A stretch of 64,000 bases of DNA, taken from positions 4,216,001 to 4,280,000 of the forward strand of contig NZ_CP129212.1 in NCBI RefSeq assembly GCF_030413175.1, read 5' to 3'. Positions 41,830 through 52,307 of this stretch are shown here, one piece after another; position 1 is the stretch's first letter, and the number at the start of each line of letters is the position of its first letter. Source of the DNA: Bradyrhizobium roseum (lineage in GTDB: Bacteria; Pseudomonadota; Alphaproteobacteria; Rhizobiales; Xanthobacteraceae). The position numbers and the translations under genes are program-made. The notes under the pieces are model-generated. The model made no database searches, was not told where the DNA came from, and saw nothing but the letters and a program-made list of their open reading frames with translations.

Positions 41830-42856
41830 CACGCCGCAGGCTGAAGGTTTATCGAGCGCACGCTCTTTCGTTCACTTCGCCTGCCGCGCGCTCCTCGCTC
41901 TCCTCGTCTGCGGCACTGCGGCATCGGCGCAGACTGCCGCGCCGCCGGCTGATCCGGACAATTACCCGAGCCGGACCATCCGCTACGTCGTGCCCTACCC
42001 GCCCGGCGGCTTCAACGACACGCTGGCGCGGATCGTTTCGCAAAAGCTCAGCGAGGCCTGGAACGTTCCCGTCGTGGTCGAAAACCGGCCGGGCGGCGGC
42101 ACGCTGATCGGCTCTGAGGCCGTCGCCAAGGCCGCGCCCGACGGCTACACCCTGCTCGGCGTAGCATTCCCGTTCGGCGCCAACCCCAGCATCTACAAGA
42201 ACCTACCCTACGACACGGTGAAGGATTTCACGCCGCTGATTCTTGCCGGGCAGACGCAAAATCTTCTGGTGATCAAGCCGTCGCTGCCGATAAATTCTGT
42301 GAAGGAGTTGATCGACTACGCCAAAAAGAATCCCGGCAAGGTCAGTTACGGCTCCACCGGCATCGGCTCTTCCAACCATCTGTCGATGGAACTGTTCAAG
42401 AGCATGGCCGGGATCGACCTCGTGCATGTGCCCTATAAAGGCAGCGCGCCGATGGTCAACGACATGCTCGGCGGGCACATCGATATCGCTTTCGACAACA
42501 CGCCAAATGTGCTGCCGCAAGTCAACGGCGAAAAGTTGCGCGCGCTCGGCGTGAGCAGCAAGGCGCGCTCACAGCTCGCGGCAAACGTGCCGACGGTGTC
42601 GGAGGCCGGCGTTCCCGGCTACGAGGTCACGGTGTGGTTCGGCATCGTCGGGCCCGCAGGGATGCGGCCGGAAGTCGTGCAGAAGCTGAATACCGAGTTG
42701 AATGCGATCTTCAAGATGGAGGATGTGAAGAAGCGATTTGTCGACCAGGGCGTCGACCCCGTCGGCGGCACGCCGGCGCGATTCGGCGAGCATATCCGCG
42801 CAGAGATCGGAAAATGGGCGAAGGTGGTGAAGGACGCGAATATCCAGCCGGAGTGA
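41822..42856 (+). CDS. Tripartite tricarboxylate transporter receptor (Bug/TctC family), second
   Basis: 344 residues. An N-terminal hydrophobic stretch around residues 20-38 (ALLALLVCGTAASAQT) is the signal peptide, preceded by an unusually long n-region. Bug motifs are YPSRTIRYVVPYPPGGFND and HVPYKGSAPMVNDMLGGHI. It ends the operon that began with another receptor of the same family. The two receptors are clearly diverged, suggesting different ligands. Confidence 0.9.
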   Translation: MSDTPQAEGLSSARSFVHFACRALLALLVCGTAASAQTAAPPADPDNYPSRTIRYVVPYPPGGFNDTLARIVSQKLSEAWNVPVVVENRPGGGTLIGSEAVAKAAPDGYTLLGVAFPFGANPSIYKNLPYDTVKDFTPLILAGQTQNLLVIKPSLPINSVKELIDYAKKNPGKVSYGSTGIGSSNHLSMELFKSMAGIDLVHVPYKGSAPMVNDMLGGHIDIAFDNTPNVLPQVNGEKLRALGVSSKARSQLAANVPTVSEAGVPGYEVTVWFGIVGPAGMRPEVVQKLNTELNAIFKMEDVKKRFVDQGVDPVGGTPARFGEHIRAEIGKWAKVVKDANIQPE

Positions 42857-42863
42857 TTGAGCG

Positions 42864-42951
42864 GTAGGATGGGTTGAGCTGTTCGCGAAACCCATTTAAT
42901 CCTTTGGCGACCGGGATTGATGGGTTTCCCGAAGAGCTCAACCCACCCTAC
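42864..42951. repeat. Long imperfect inverted repeat between convergent genes
   Basis: GTAGGATGGGTTGAGCT near the left end pairs with AGCTCAACCCACCCTAC at the right, and inner AAACCCAT pairs with ATGGGTTT. Related in style to the GTAGGGTGGGC repeats near 35 kb but with different core arms. It may also act as a bidirectional terminator. Confidence 0.7.
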
Positions 42952-42955
42952 GCGA

Positions 42956-44254
42956 TCACGCCTTCTTCAGCACCGACACGAAAAACCCATCCGTGCCCGT
43001 CCTTCGCGGCGTCATCAGCCAGCCCTCCGGCGATCGCAGCGCGGCCTTCTCGAAATCCTCGGCCTTGTCCCACAGCACGCTCGCCGTCTCGTTCGGCGGC
43101 TGAATCGAAAACTCCGGATGACGCGAAATGAAACCGCGAACCTGATCGCCATTCTCGCTCGGCAAGACCGAGCAGGTGACGTAGACAATCCGGCCTCCCG
43201 GCTTCACCAGCGCTGCCGCGCGATCAAGCACTGCCGCCTGGTCCTTCAGGCGGACTTCGAGCGCGCCGGGTCGCATCCGCCATTTGGCGTCGGGGTTGCG
43301 GCGCCAGGTTCCCGTGCCGGTGCAAGGCGCGTCGATCAGCACGAGATCGGCTGACGCACGGATGTCGGCCAGAGGATCGTCCTCCCCCTTCGGCGCGCGA
43401 ACCTCGGCGTTGTGGACGCCGGCGCGCGACAGCCGCTCGTAAATCGGGGCGAGCTGGCGCTTGTCATGGTCGGTCGCGATCAGGCGGCCCTTGCCCTGCA
43501 TCATCGCAGCCAGCGCCAGCGTCTTGCCGCCGGCGCCCGCACAGAGATCGATTACCTGCTCGCCGGGTTTTGCGGCCGTGAACAGCGCCGCGAGCTGCGA
43601 GCCCTCGTCCTGCACTTCGATCGCGCCCTTGATGAAATCCTCCTCGGCATGGATGCCGGGGTTGCGGGCATCGGCGCCGAGTTCGATGCGCAGGCCGAGC
43701 GGCGACCACGGCGTTTCCTGCGCGCCGAGATGCTTGAGCGACGCCAGCACCTTTTCGCGCTTGGCCTTCAGCGTGTTGACGCGCAGATCGAGCGGCGCGC
43801 GGCTGGCCATCGCAGTGGCTTCCGCCACGCGGTCGTCACCGAACACGGCGGCCAGCGGCGCATCGAGCCACTCGGGATAGTCGCCCGCGATGTGCGGCGG
43901 CGCGGAATCGAGGTTGCGCGAGGTGAGCGCCGCGCGTTCGGCCTCGGTCAGCGGTTCCGGCGCAAAGCGCGAACCGTCACAGAGCGCGGCGATGGTGTCA
44001 GCATCCATGCCGCGTTCGAGCTTGAGCATGCCGAGCACCCGCGCCCGCGGCGTATCGGCGTCCATCAGAAAGGCGCTGGAGGATCGCCGTCGCAGCACGT
44101 CCCAGATCAGCCCTGATATCGCGGCGCGATCGCCCGAGCCGGCGTAGCGGTGCGCGGTGCCCCACTCCTTCAGTGCTTTCGCCGCGGGAACCCGTTGTGC
44201 GTCGATGGTCTCGATCAGTTCGATGGCGGCGGACAGTCGGGCGGCGGGCGTCAT
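42956..44254 (-). CDS. rsmB: RsmB-family RNA (cytosine-5)-methyltransferase
   Basis: 432 residues. The N-terminal NusB-like helical domain (about 1-140) precedes a RsmB/NOP methyltransferase domain with SAM motif VIDLCAGAGGKTLALAA, the VLIDAPCTGTGTWRRNPD motif IV (proline-cysteine pair) and the catalytic Cys in VYVTCSVLPSENGDQV. The usual substrate is C967 of 16S rRNA. It follows the small MAPEG gene's strand neighbourhood and is transcribed leftwards. Confidence 0.92.
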   Translation of the reverse strand: MTPAARLSAAIELIETIDAQRVPAAKALKEWGTAHRYAGSGDRAAISGLIWDVLRRRSSSAFLMDADTPRARVLGMLKLERGMDADTIAALCDGSRFAPEPLTEAERAALTSRNLDSAPPHIAGDYPEWLDAPLAAVFGDDRVAEATAMASRAPLDLRVNTLKAKREKVLASLKHLGAQETPWSPLGLRIELGADARNPGIHAEEDFIKGAIEVQDEGSQLAALFTAAKPGEQVIDLCAGAGGKTLALAAMMQGKGRLIATDHDKRQLAPIYERLSRAGVHNAEVRAPKGEDDPLADIRASADLVLIDAPCTGTGTWRRNPDAKWRMRPGALEVRLKDQAAVLDRAAALVKPGGRIVYVTCSVLPSENGDQVRGFISRHPEFSIQPPNETASVLWDKAEDFEKAALRSPEGWLMTPRRTGTDGFFVSVLKKA

Positions 44255-44266
44255 GAGAAAAGCTTT

Positions 44267-44689
44267 CTAGATCAGAAGCAAAAGCTTCACCGCGAAATAA
44301 ATCCACATCGCCAGCACCACCAGCGCGCCGGCAAACCACGCCAGGCTGCGCTGCTGGATGTTATTCGAGGTGACGAAAATGCCGGCATGGGCAAATCGCG
44401 TCACCACGAACACCCAGGACATCAGCACGATGAAGAGATCAGCCCGGCGCAGCGGCAGCGCCAGCGCGATCAGGAAGTAGAACAGGAGGGGTACTTCGAA
44501 CTGATTTGAGAAGCAATTGCCGATCTGGGCCACGCGGACCGGATATTTCGGCTGCCCCGCGGCGATGTCCTTCAGGCTGGTTTCCCCGGCCTTCACCGCC
44601 TTGGTTCGGGCGGTCACCATCCACATCATCAGGAAGAAAGCAAGCCCGACCAGGACGAAGACCGGCAGCAAAACCATTTGAACCGACAT
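44267..44689 (-). CDS. MAPEG-family membrane protein
   Basis: 140 residues with four hydrophobic helices starting MSVQMVLLPVFVLVGLAFFL. The cytosolic loop and second helix carry RVAQIGNCFSNQFEVPLLFYF, the MAPEG pattern. The family includes microsomal glutathione transferases and eicosanoid enzymes; bacterial function is uncertain. The longer upstream frame is unsupported. It lies 12 bp upstream of the rsmB start, so they may share a transcript. Confidence 0.82.
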   Translation of the reverse strand: MSVQMVLLPVFVLVGLAFFLMMWMVTARTKAVKAGETSLKDIAAGQPKYPVRVAQIGNCFSNQFEVPLLFYFLIALALPLRRADLFIVLMSWVFVVTRFAHAGIFVTSNNIQQRSLAWFAGALVVLAMWIYFAVKLLLLI

Positions 44690-44975
44690 GAGAATCTCCC
44701 CGAATCCTGCGCCAAGCCTGAAGCAATAACGAGCCACCCTTCGCCTGACAAATCCGCTTGCCGGTAGTCCGGGAACCGCGCCGCTTTGGTCTTGAACCAA
44801 CACCTAAGGCCCAGTTGCCAACTATCGAGAATTAAGATGGTTCTGGGTTCGCACCGGTTCTGAAACAACTCCGCGAGCAGCGACGAACATCACCTTCCCG
44901 ATCCCGGGCCGACGCAGCCAAACCCGACCGCCGGCATCGTCCCTGCTCACGCCGGCGCTGCGTCGTCAGACTTCC

Positions 44976-46154
44976 ATGACGCCGTCGCGATCCGATGCCG
45001 CGCGCCCTGACGAAATTTCGCCACAAGAAAATTATGACCGCCTTTCCATCGCCACTATGCATCCCAACATGCAAACGGTTGCCGGCGGGAACATTTGCTT
45101 TGACGGGAACTACGGGCGCTTTACTCTATTTCTGACGGTCGCCGGAAAAGAGCAGCCGCTGGAGGAGCACAACTTGCGATTTCGAGATCAGGACATTGTT
45201 TTTACTGCCGGCGCCCACGGACAAAGCAAGGGACAGAATTTCGAAATTCCCACCGCGAATCCTGCCAACTATTTCCACGTCATCGGTAACTCCGCCGAAC
45301 TGCCGCGACTGTCCATCGACGGCAAACTGTTCCTGCCGGCGTCGAGCGATCGCAAGCGCAACGGCAAACTTCCGCTGGTCATGGTGGTGCCGGGCAGCCT
45401 GGGCGTCGCGTCCTCGCACGTCAAACACGCCGAAACGGTGGTCGCCGACGGCTTTGCGGCCTTTGTGCTCGACAGTTTTGGCGCGCGCGACGTTACCTCC
45501 ACCGTCGCCAACCAGACGCAGTTCTCGTTTGCCGCCAGCGCCTATGACGTGCTGGCGGCCTGGCAGGTGCTGGCGGAACATCCAGAAATCGACGCCTCCC
45601 GGATCGGTGCGCAGGGCCACAGTCGCGGCGGCTCGGCGGTGCTGACCGCGGCGACACGGCGCTTTGCCGATGCAGTGGTCGGCGCCGGCGCCGGTTTTCG
45701 CAGCATGCTCGCCGCCTATCCCTGGAGCGGCCACCAATTCCTCGATCCGTCCGTCGACGAAACCGAAATCCGCGTCATCATGGGAGACGCCGACGAATGG
45801 TGCTCGCCGATGCAGGTGCAGGGCCATTGCCAGGCGATCCGCCTCTCCGGCGGCCGGGCGACCATGCGGCTGATCGGCGGCGCGCAGCACAGTTTTGACC
45901 GGGGCACGGGAATCGAGAACATTGCCGAGGCATCGGTCTCCCCCGCCGCGCCGACGGCCTATATCGCCAATGACGGCGCTTTCATCCATCCGCTCACCGG
46001 CGTCGCCGACAGCAAGCTCGTCGACCGCGATCTGATGGTTTACGCGCTGAAGGCCGGCTACGGCCGCAAGGGCGCGAAGATCGGCAGCCGCGATGGGGAT
46101 GCCGAAGTGTTTAAGACGGAGATGCTGGCGTTCTGGAGAAGGACGTTGGGGTAA
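44976..46154 (+). CDS. Alpha/beta hydrolase, dienelactone-hydrolase-like
   Basis: 392 residues. The nucleophile elbow is GAQGHSRGGSAVL (Ser in GHSRG), with an oxyanion strand LPLVMVVPGSLGV, an Asp in VIMGDADEWC and the catalytic His in GGAQHSFDRG. The first ATG is used; internal ATGs at residues 28 and 32 are alternatives, and residues 30-100 are not recognised. There is no signal peptide. The reaction is unknown. Confidence 0.78.
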   Translation: MTPSRSDAARPDEISPQENYDRLSIATMHPNMQTVAGGNICFDGNYGRFTLFLTVAGKEQPLEEHNLRFRDQDIVFTAGAHGQSKGQNFEIPTANPANYFHVIGNSAELPRLSIDGKLFLPASSDRKRNGKLPLVMVVPGSLGVASSHVKHAETVVADGFAAFVLDSFGARDVTSTVANQTQFSFAASAYDVLAAWQVLAEHPEIDASRIGAQGHSRGGSAVLTAATRRFADAVVGAGAGFRSMLAAYPWSGHQFLDPSVDETEIRVIMGDADEWCSPMQVQGHCQAIRLSGGRATMRLIGGAQHSFDRGTGIENIAEASVSPAAPTAYIANDGAFIHPLTGVADSKLVDRDLMVYALKAGYGRKGAKIGSRDGDAEVFKTEMLAFWRRTLG

Positions 46155-46394
46155 AGATACCCGAACGATGCATTGCGCCACGTCAATCACCCGCGCATGC
46201 GGTTGATCTTATTCAGAAACGGCGGCGTTTGAACCGGAAAGCCGCGGCATATTGCGTGCACCGCTGGAGCCCGTGATCGGGCGGCCATTCGGCCGGCCCG
46301 GTGGCGGGGTACGACCGGCAAGAATCGGGGCCACAGGCGACCGTCATCGTTCCGACTCCGGTGTGGACTATGATCGGACATAAGAGGATTACGC

Positions 46395-47225
46395 ATGCAC
46401 GAATTTCGTCTGACCCAAATTTCCGACACCCACCTCTCCCGACGCCTGCCAAAACTCACTGAAAATTTCCACCGGGTCAGCGAGCATATCGACGCTACCA
46501 ACCCCGATCTCGTCATCAACACCGGCGATCTTGCCTTCGACGCGCCGACCAATCTCGACGATCTCGAATTCGCCAAGGAAATGCACGATGCGCTGCCGGT
46601 GCCATGCCGCCATCTTCCCGGCAATCACGACATCGGCGACAACCCCACCGCGGTCAGCCACGCGCCGAAGCAGCCGGCGACTGAGCAGCACCGGCAGAAT
46701 TATCTCGCCGTGATCGGCGAGGACCGCTGGTGCTTCGACGCAGCCGGCTGGAGCTTCATCGGACTGAACTCATTGATCATGAACAGCGGGCTCGAGAGCG
46801 AGACCGAACAGTACGACTGGCTGGCATCCGAACTGGGGCGCACGAACGGCAAGCCGGTCGCGCTATTCCTGCACAAGCCGCTGTTTCTGAATACGCCCGA
46901 CGACGCCGAACTGGCCTCGTCCGCCGTGCGCTACGTGCCGCAACCGGCGCGGCACCGGCTGGTCAGAATGCTGGACGCGGTCGACCTTCGGCTGGTGGCA
47001 AGCGGCCACGTGCACCAGCGTCGCGATTTCACTTGGCGCCGTACCCGCCATGTCTGGGCGCCTTCAACCGGCTTCATCCTGCCCGAGCGGATTCAGGAAG
47101 TGATCGGTGTCAAGGAAGTCGGACTGGTGGAATATCGCTTCACCCCCGACAGCGTTGAAGTCCGGTATCTCAAGCCGCCGGGCCTCGTCGATATCGGGCT
47201 GGACGAATTGCTCGGCCGAAGTTGA
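46395..47225 (+). CDS. Calcineurin-like metallophosphoesterase
   Basis: 276 residues starting MHEFRLTQISDTHLS with AGAGGATT upstream. All dinuclear metal motifs are present: DTH, GDLAF, GNHDIGDN, LHKPLF and GHVHQ. The pattern fits the Icc/CpdA-like or phosphodiesterase group. The natural substrate (cAMP, nucleotide or phospholipid headgroup) cannot be told. Single gene. Confidence 0.88.
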   Translation: MHEFRLTQISDTHLSRRLPKLTENFHRVSEHIDATNPDLVINTGDLAFDAPTNLDDLEFAKEMHDALPVPCRHLPGNHDIGDNPTAVSHAPKQPATEQHRQNYLAVIGEDRWCFDAAGWSFIGLNSLIMNSGLESETEQYDWLASELGRTNGKPVALFLHKPLFLNTPDDAELASSAVRYVPQPARHRLVRMLDAVDLRLVASGHVHQRRDFTWRRTRHVWAPSTGFILPERIQEVIGVKEVGLVEYRFTPDSVEVRYLKPPGLVDIGLDELLGRS

Positions 47226-47337
47226 TGGAACAGGTGAAGCGTTTACGTCGTCACCCGCTCCGTCGCCTTGATCCCGCACGACCGCAAGATCATGCGGACA
47301 AATATCCTCCGGACTACGCTTCAGACATCGGCGCGCA

Positions 47338-47628
47338 TCACCATTGGCGCTCGACCAGCCCTGGGGAACCATAATAGCCGTACGAGCCATCGTCCCACGG
47401 CGCGGTTGCGAACGCGCCGACGCGTGGCGCCACACGATAGCGGTTGCCGTAATAGTAGCCAGGTCCAGGTGTGCTCCTCACCCCGTAGCCTCCGGTGAGG
47501 TAGCGGGAGTTCGGATAGTAAAAGCCCATCACGCCCGGTTCCTGATTGACCTCCTGGGCCATCACGGGCGTGGCCACCAGAATCGTGGCAGCGACCAGGC
47601 CTAGCGATAGTTTCTTGCAGTTCATCAT
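47338..47628 (-). CDS. Small exported tyrosine/glycine-rich protein
   Basis: 96 residues with a signal peptide (KKLSLGLVAATILVATPVMAQ) and GGAGAAG before the start. The mature part contains GFYYPNSRYLTGGYGV and GPGYYYGNRYRVAPRVG, rich in Tyr and Gly. No known domain. Similar short secreted proteins are frequent in Bradyrhizobium; function unknown. Confidence 0.7.
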   Translation of the reverse strand: MMNCKKLSLGLVAATILVATPVMAQEVNQEPGVMGFYYPNSRYLTGGYGVRSTPGPGYYYGNRYRVAPRVGAFATAPWDDGSYGYYGSPGLVERQW

Positions 47629-47737
47629 CTGGCTTCTCCATTGGATGTCGGAGCCAACGATGCTTGCGCACGGACGTTCCGCGATCCCTCTCAAGTGACC
47701 GTGAGGTTGATTGACCTGTTCCCCACAGCCGAGCGGC

Positions 47738-48508
47738 CTAGGCCGCCTGGTATCCGCCGTCGATCACATGCGACGCGCCGGTCATGAACGAGGCCTTGTC
47801 CGAGCACATCCAGGCCACCGCTTCGGCGATCTCGTTTGGAACGCCGAAGCGCCGCATCGGCACCTTCGCCAGAATGTCCTGGCCGCGCTCATCGATAATG
47901 TCTTTGGTCATCGGAGTAGCGACATAGCCGGGATTGACGCAGTTCACGCGGATGCCGTCCAAGGCATATTCGATCGCCGCGCTCTTGGTCAGCCCCACCA
48001 CGCCATGCTTGGCCGCCACGTAATGCGCCGAGGTGGCAAGACCGATCAGACCGGCAATGGAGGCCGTGTTGACGATCGCGCCGCCGCCGCCTTGCGCCAG
48101 CATCTGCTTGACCTCGTGCTTGAGGCAGAGAAACACGCCTCTCACGTTTACAGCCAGCATGGTGTCGAACGCCTCCTGGCTGAGTTCATGCGAACGTTGA
48201 CCCGCGGGGCCGACGGCGCGTCCGGAGATCCCCGCATTGTTGAATGCGCAATCGATCCGGCCGAACGCCGAGACCGTGCGCGCCACCATCGCGGCGACCT
48301 CCGCCTCGCGCGTCACATCGCCGCCGATCGCGATCGCCTGGCCGCCGGCCGCATTGATCAGCGCGACCGTCCCTGCTGCGTCTGCCTCGGCGCGGTCGGC
48401 CACCGCCACCCGCGCGCCTTCGCGTGCCATCACCACCGCGGTCGCCTGGCCGATGCCGGAAGCGCCGCCGGTCACCAGCGCGACCTTGCCTTCAAGTATT
48501 CCTGCCAT
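47738..48508 (-). CDS. SDR-family oxidoreductase
   Basis: 256 residues starting MAGILEGKVALVTGGASGIG; GGGGAAG lies 6 nt upstream, and a second ATG two codons earlier is too close to it. The classical SDR set is complete: TGGASGIG, NNAG, catalytic Ser in NTASIAG, and YxxxK in HYVAAKHG, then NCVNPGYVATPM. It resembles glucose-1-dehydrogenase/FabG-like enzymes. It follows the CurA-like gene by 29 bp on the same strand. Confidence 0.9.
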   Translation of the reverse strand: MAGILEGKVALVTGGASGIGQATAVVMAREGARVAVADRAEADAAGTVALINAAGGQAIAIGGDVTREAEVAAMVARTVSAFGRIDCAFNNAGISGRAVGPAGQRSHELSQEAFDTMLAVNVRGVFLCLKHEVKQMLAQGGGGAIVNTASIAGLIGLATSAHYVAAKHGVVGLTKSAAIEYALDGIRVNCVNPGYVATPMTKDIIDERGQDILAKVPMRRFGVPNEIAEAVAWMCSDKASFMTGASHVIDGGYQAA

Positions 48509-48537
48509 GGTCATCTTCCCCGAGATGTTGCGGCGGA

Positions 48538-49560
48538 TTACGCCTTGTCCGGCCCGACGCGAACAAGCTGCTTGCCGAAATTGGCGCCCTTCAACAGTCC
48601 GATGAACGCAGCTGGCGCGCTGTCGAGGCCCTCGGTGACGAACTCCTTGTGCTTGACCTTGCCCTCGCGCACCCATTGCGACATGTCGCGCAGGAAATCG
48701 CCGTGGCGCGCGGCGAAATCGCTGACGATGAAGCCGCGGATAGTGAGACGCTTGGTCAGCACGGCACGCATCATCTTGCCGGCCCATTTCGGGCTGGTCT
48801 CGCCGAAATTGTTGTATTCCGAGATCAGGCCGCACACCGGGATGCGCGCAAAGGCGTTGAGCAGCGGGAACACCGCCTCGAACACGGCGCCGCCGACGTT
48901 TTCGAAATAGACGTCGATGCCCTTCGGGCAGGCGTCTTTCAGCTTCGCGGCCAGATCCGGATCGCGGTGGTCGAGACAGTCGTCAAAGCCGAGTTCTTTC
49001 TTGACGTAATCGCATTTCTCCTTGCCGCCGGCGATGCCGATGGCGCGCGCGCCCTTGATCCTGGCGATCTGTCCCACCGCCGAACCGACCGCGCCGGAGG
49101 CCGCCGCGACGACGACGGTCTCGCCCGGCTGCGGCTTGCCGATATCGAGCAGGCCGGTGTAGGCCGTCATGCCGGGCATGCCGAGCACGCCGACGGCGGT
49201 CGAGATCGGCGCGATCTTCGGATCGATTTTTGCCAGACCCTTGCCGTCGGAGATCGCGTGCGTCTGCCAGCCGGCGCGCGACAGCACGATGTCGCCCGTC
49301 GCGAAGGCCGGATTGTTCGAAGCGATCACCTCGCTGACCGTGCCGGCCTCCATCACGCCGCCAACCGGCACCGGCTGGGCATAGGACGGCCCGTCGCTCA
49401 TGCGCCCGCGCATGTAGGGATCGAGCGAGAGCCAGATCGTGCGCAGCACAACTTCGCCCGCCCCGGGTGTCGGTACCGGACATTCCTCAAGGCGGAAATC
49501 GGATAGCTTGGGTTCACCGGCGGGACGTGCGGCGAGAACGATGCGTTTGCCCTGGGACAT
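48538..49560 (-). CDS. Zinc-independent MDR, CurA/prostaglandin-reductase-like NADP oxidoreductase
   Basis: 340 residues. The N-terminus RIVLAARPAGEPKLSDFRLEE and YMRGRMSDGPSYAQPVPVGGVM are typical of the CurA/PTGR (leukotriene B4 dehydrogenase) group. The nucleotide motif is VVVAAASGAVGSAVGQIAR. There are no zinc-binding cysteines. It probably reduces alpha,beta-unsaturated ketones or aldehydes. First gene of a pair with the SDR. Confidence 0.9.
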   Translation of the reverse strand: MSQGKRIVLAARPAGEPKLSDFRLEECPVPTPGAGEVVLRTIWLSLDPYMRGRMSDGPSYAQPVPVGGVMEAGTVSEVIASNNPAFATGDIVLSRAGWQTHAISDGKGLAKIDPKIAPISTAVGVLGMPGMTAYTGLLDIGKPQPGETVVVAAASGAVGSAVGQIARIKGARAIGIAGGKEKCDYVKKELGFDDCLDHRDPDLAAKLKDACPKGIDVYFENVGGAVFEAVFPLLNAFARIPVCGLISEYNNFGETSPKWAGKMMRAVLTKRLTIRGFIVSDFAARHGDFLRDMSQWVREGKVKHKEFVTEGLDSAPAAFIGLLKGANFGKQLVRVGPDKA

Positions 49561-49589
49561 GGGGTTCCTCCTGGTTCTTGTTGTTCGTT

Positions 49590-49700
49590 GTCATTCGTCC
49601 TTGCGAGCGTAGCGACTTGTCCGCCGAAGCTCAATGAGCGAAGGCGGAGCAATCCATGCCGCTGCGAGCGACGAAATGGATTGCTTCGTCGCTTTGGTCG
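49590..49700. repeat. Dispersed intergenic repeat with GCAATCCAT arms
   Basis: GCAATCCAT (49649-49657) and ATGGATTGC (49676-49684) flank a GCGAGCG-rich loop; an outer CCGCC/GGCGG pairing is present at 49621-49646. This motif type (cggagcaatccat...atggattgcttcgtcgc) is a familiar dispersed element of Bradyrhizobium genomes. It separates the CurA-like gene from the gene behind guaB. Confidence 0.7.
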
Positions 49701-49724
49701 CAATTACACCTGAACTGCCAAATA

Positions 49725-50348
49725 TCAGGCCGCGATTTTGGAGAGCGCCGCCTCGAATGCGACGGCCGCACTCGCCAAATCCGTGAAGGCAAGCCCGCTA
49801 TCCGCGGTCTGCTTCTGCGCTTCCGTCGCGGTGGGGCGAATTTCCGCGATCGGCTTGCCACCCTCGAGCACCGCCGAAGGCGCGATCACATGAAACTCAT
49901 GGGCTTCGACGGGCTGGTCTTTCAGCAGGAAGACCCCGATCGAGACGATATCCGTGCCACGCCGGTATGAAATATAGCGGTCGACCGCGACCGAGCCGTC
50001 GCGTTGCATCCCGCCCAGTTTCGCGTGGCCATTCGAGTCCAGCAGCTTGTGCGCCTTGAAGCCCTTTACCCCTTCCGATCTGGCTTTCGCGGTCTCCGCG
50101 GACAGATCGTACTTCGCGGCCATCGCCTTGCCGACTTCAGCGAGCTGCTCCGACATGGCATGCTCGAACTCTTTCACCTCGGTACGCGGCTTCGCTGCCT
50201 TGCGCGGCTTTGAGGTATCCCGCTTATCCATCTCGGCTTTGCACCGCGCGACGATCTCGGCGGCGGATTTCCGCTCGGCATTGGCGAGCAGATTCTTCAA
50301 ATCCTGCTTTGAAAGCGCGGCAATCCTGTCGTCTGACCAATCGACCAT
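49725..50348 (-). CDS. Uncharacterised protein cotranscribed with guaB
   Basis: 207 residues starting MVDWSDDRIAALSKQDLKNL; the frame stays open upstream into guaB antisense but that is not protein. Residues 1-75 are a charged helical region with a Lys-rich stretch KPRKAAKPRTEVKEFEHAM; the C-terminal half is alpha/beta with GVFLLKDQPVEAHEFHVI. No domain is recognised. It starts 5 bp after guaB, so expression is linked to IMP dehydrogenase. Confidence 0.75.
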   Translation of the reverse strand: MVDWSDDRIAALSKQDLKNLLANAERKSAAEIVARCKAEMDKRDTSKPRKAAKPRTEVKEFEHAMSEQLAEVGKAMAAKYDLSAETAKARSEGVKGFKAHKLLDSNGHAKLGGMQRDGSVAVDRYISYRRGTDIVSIGVFLLKDQPVEAHEFHVIAPSAVLEGGKPIAEIRPTATEAQKQTADSGLAFTDLASAAVAFEAALSKIAA

Positions 50349-50353
50349 GGTAA

Positions 50354-52307
<1,954 letters not shown>

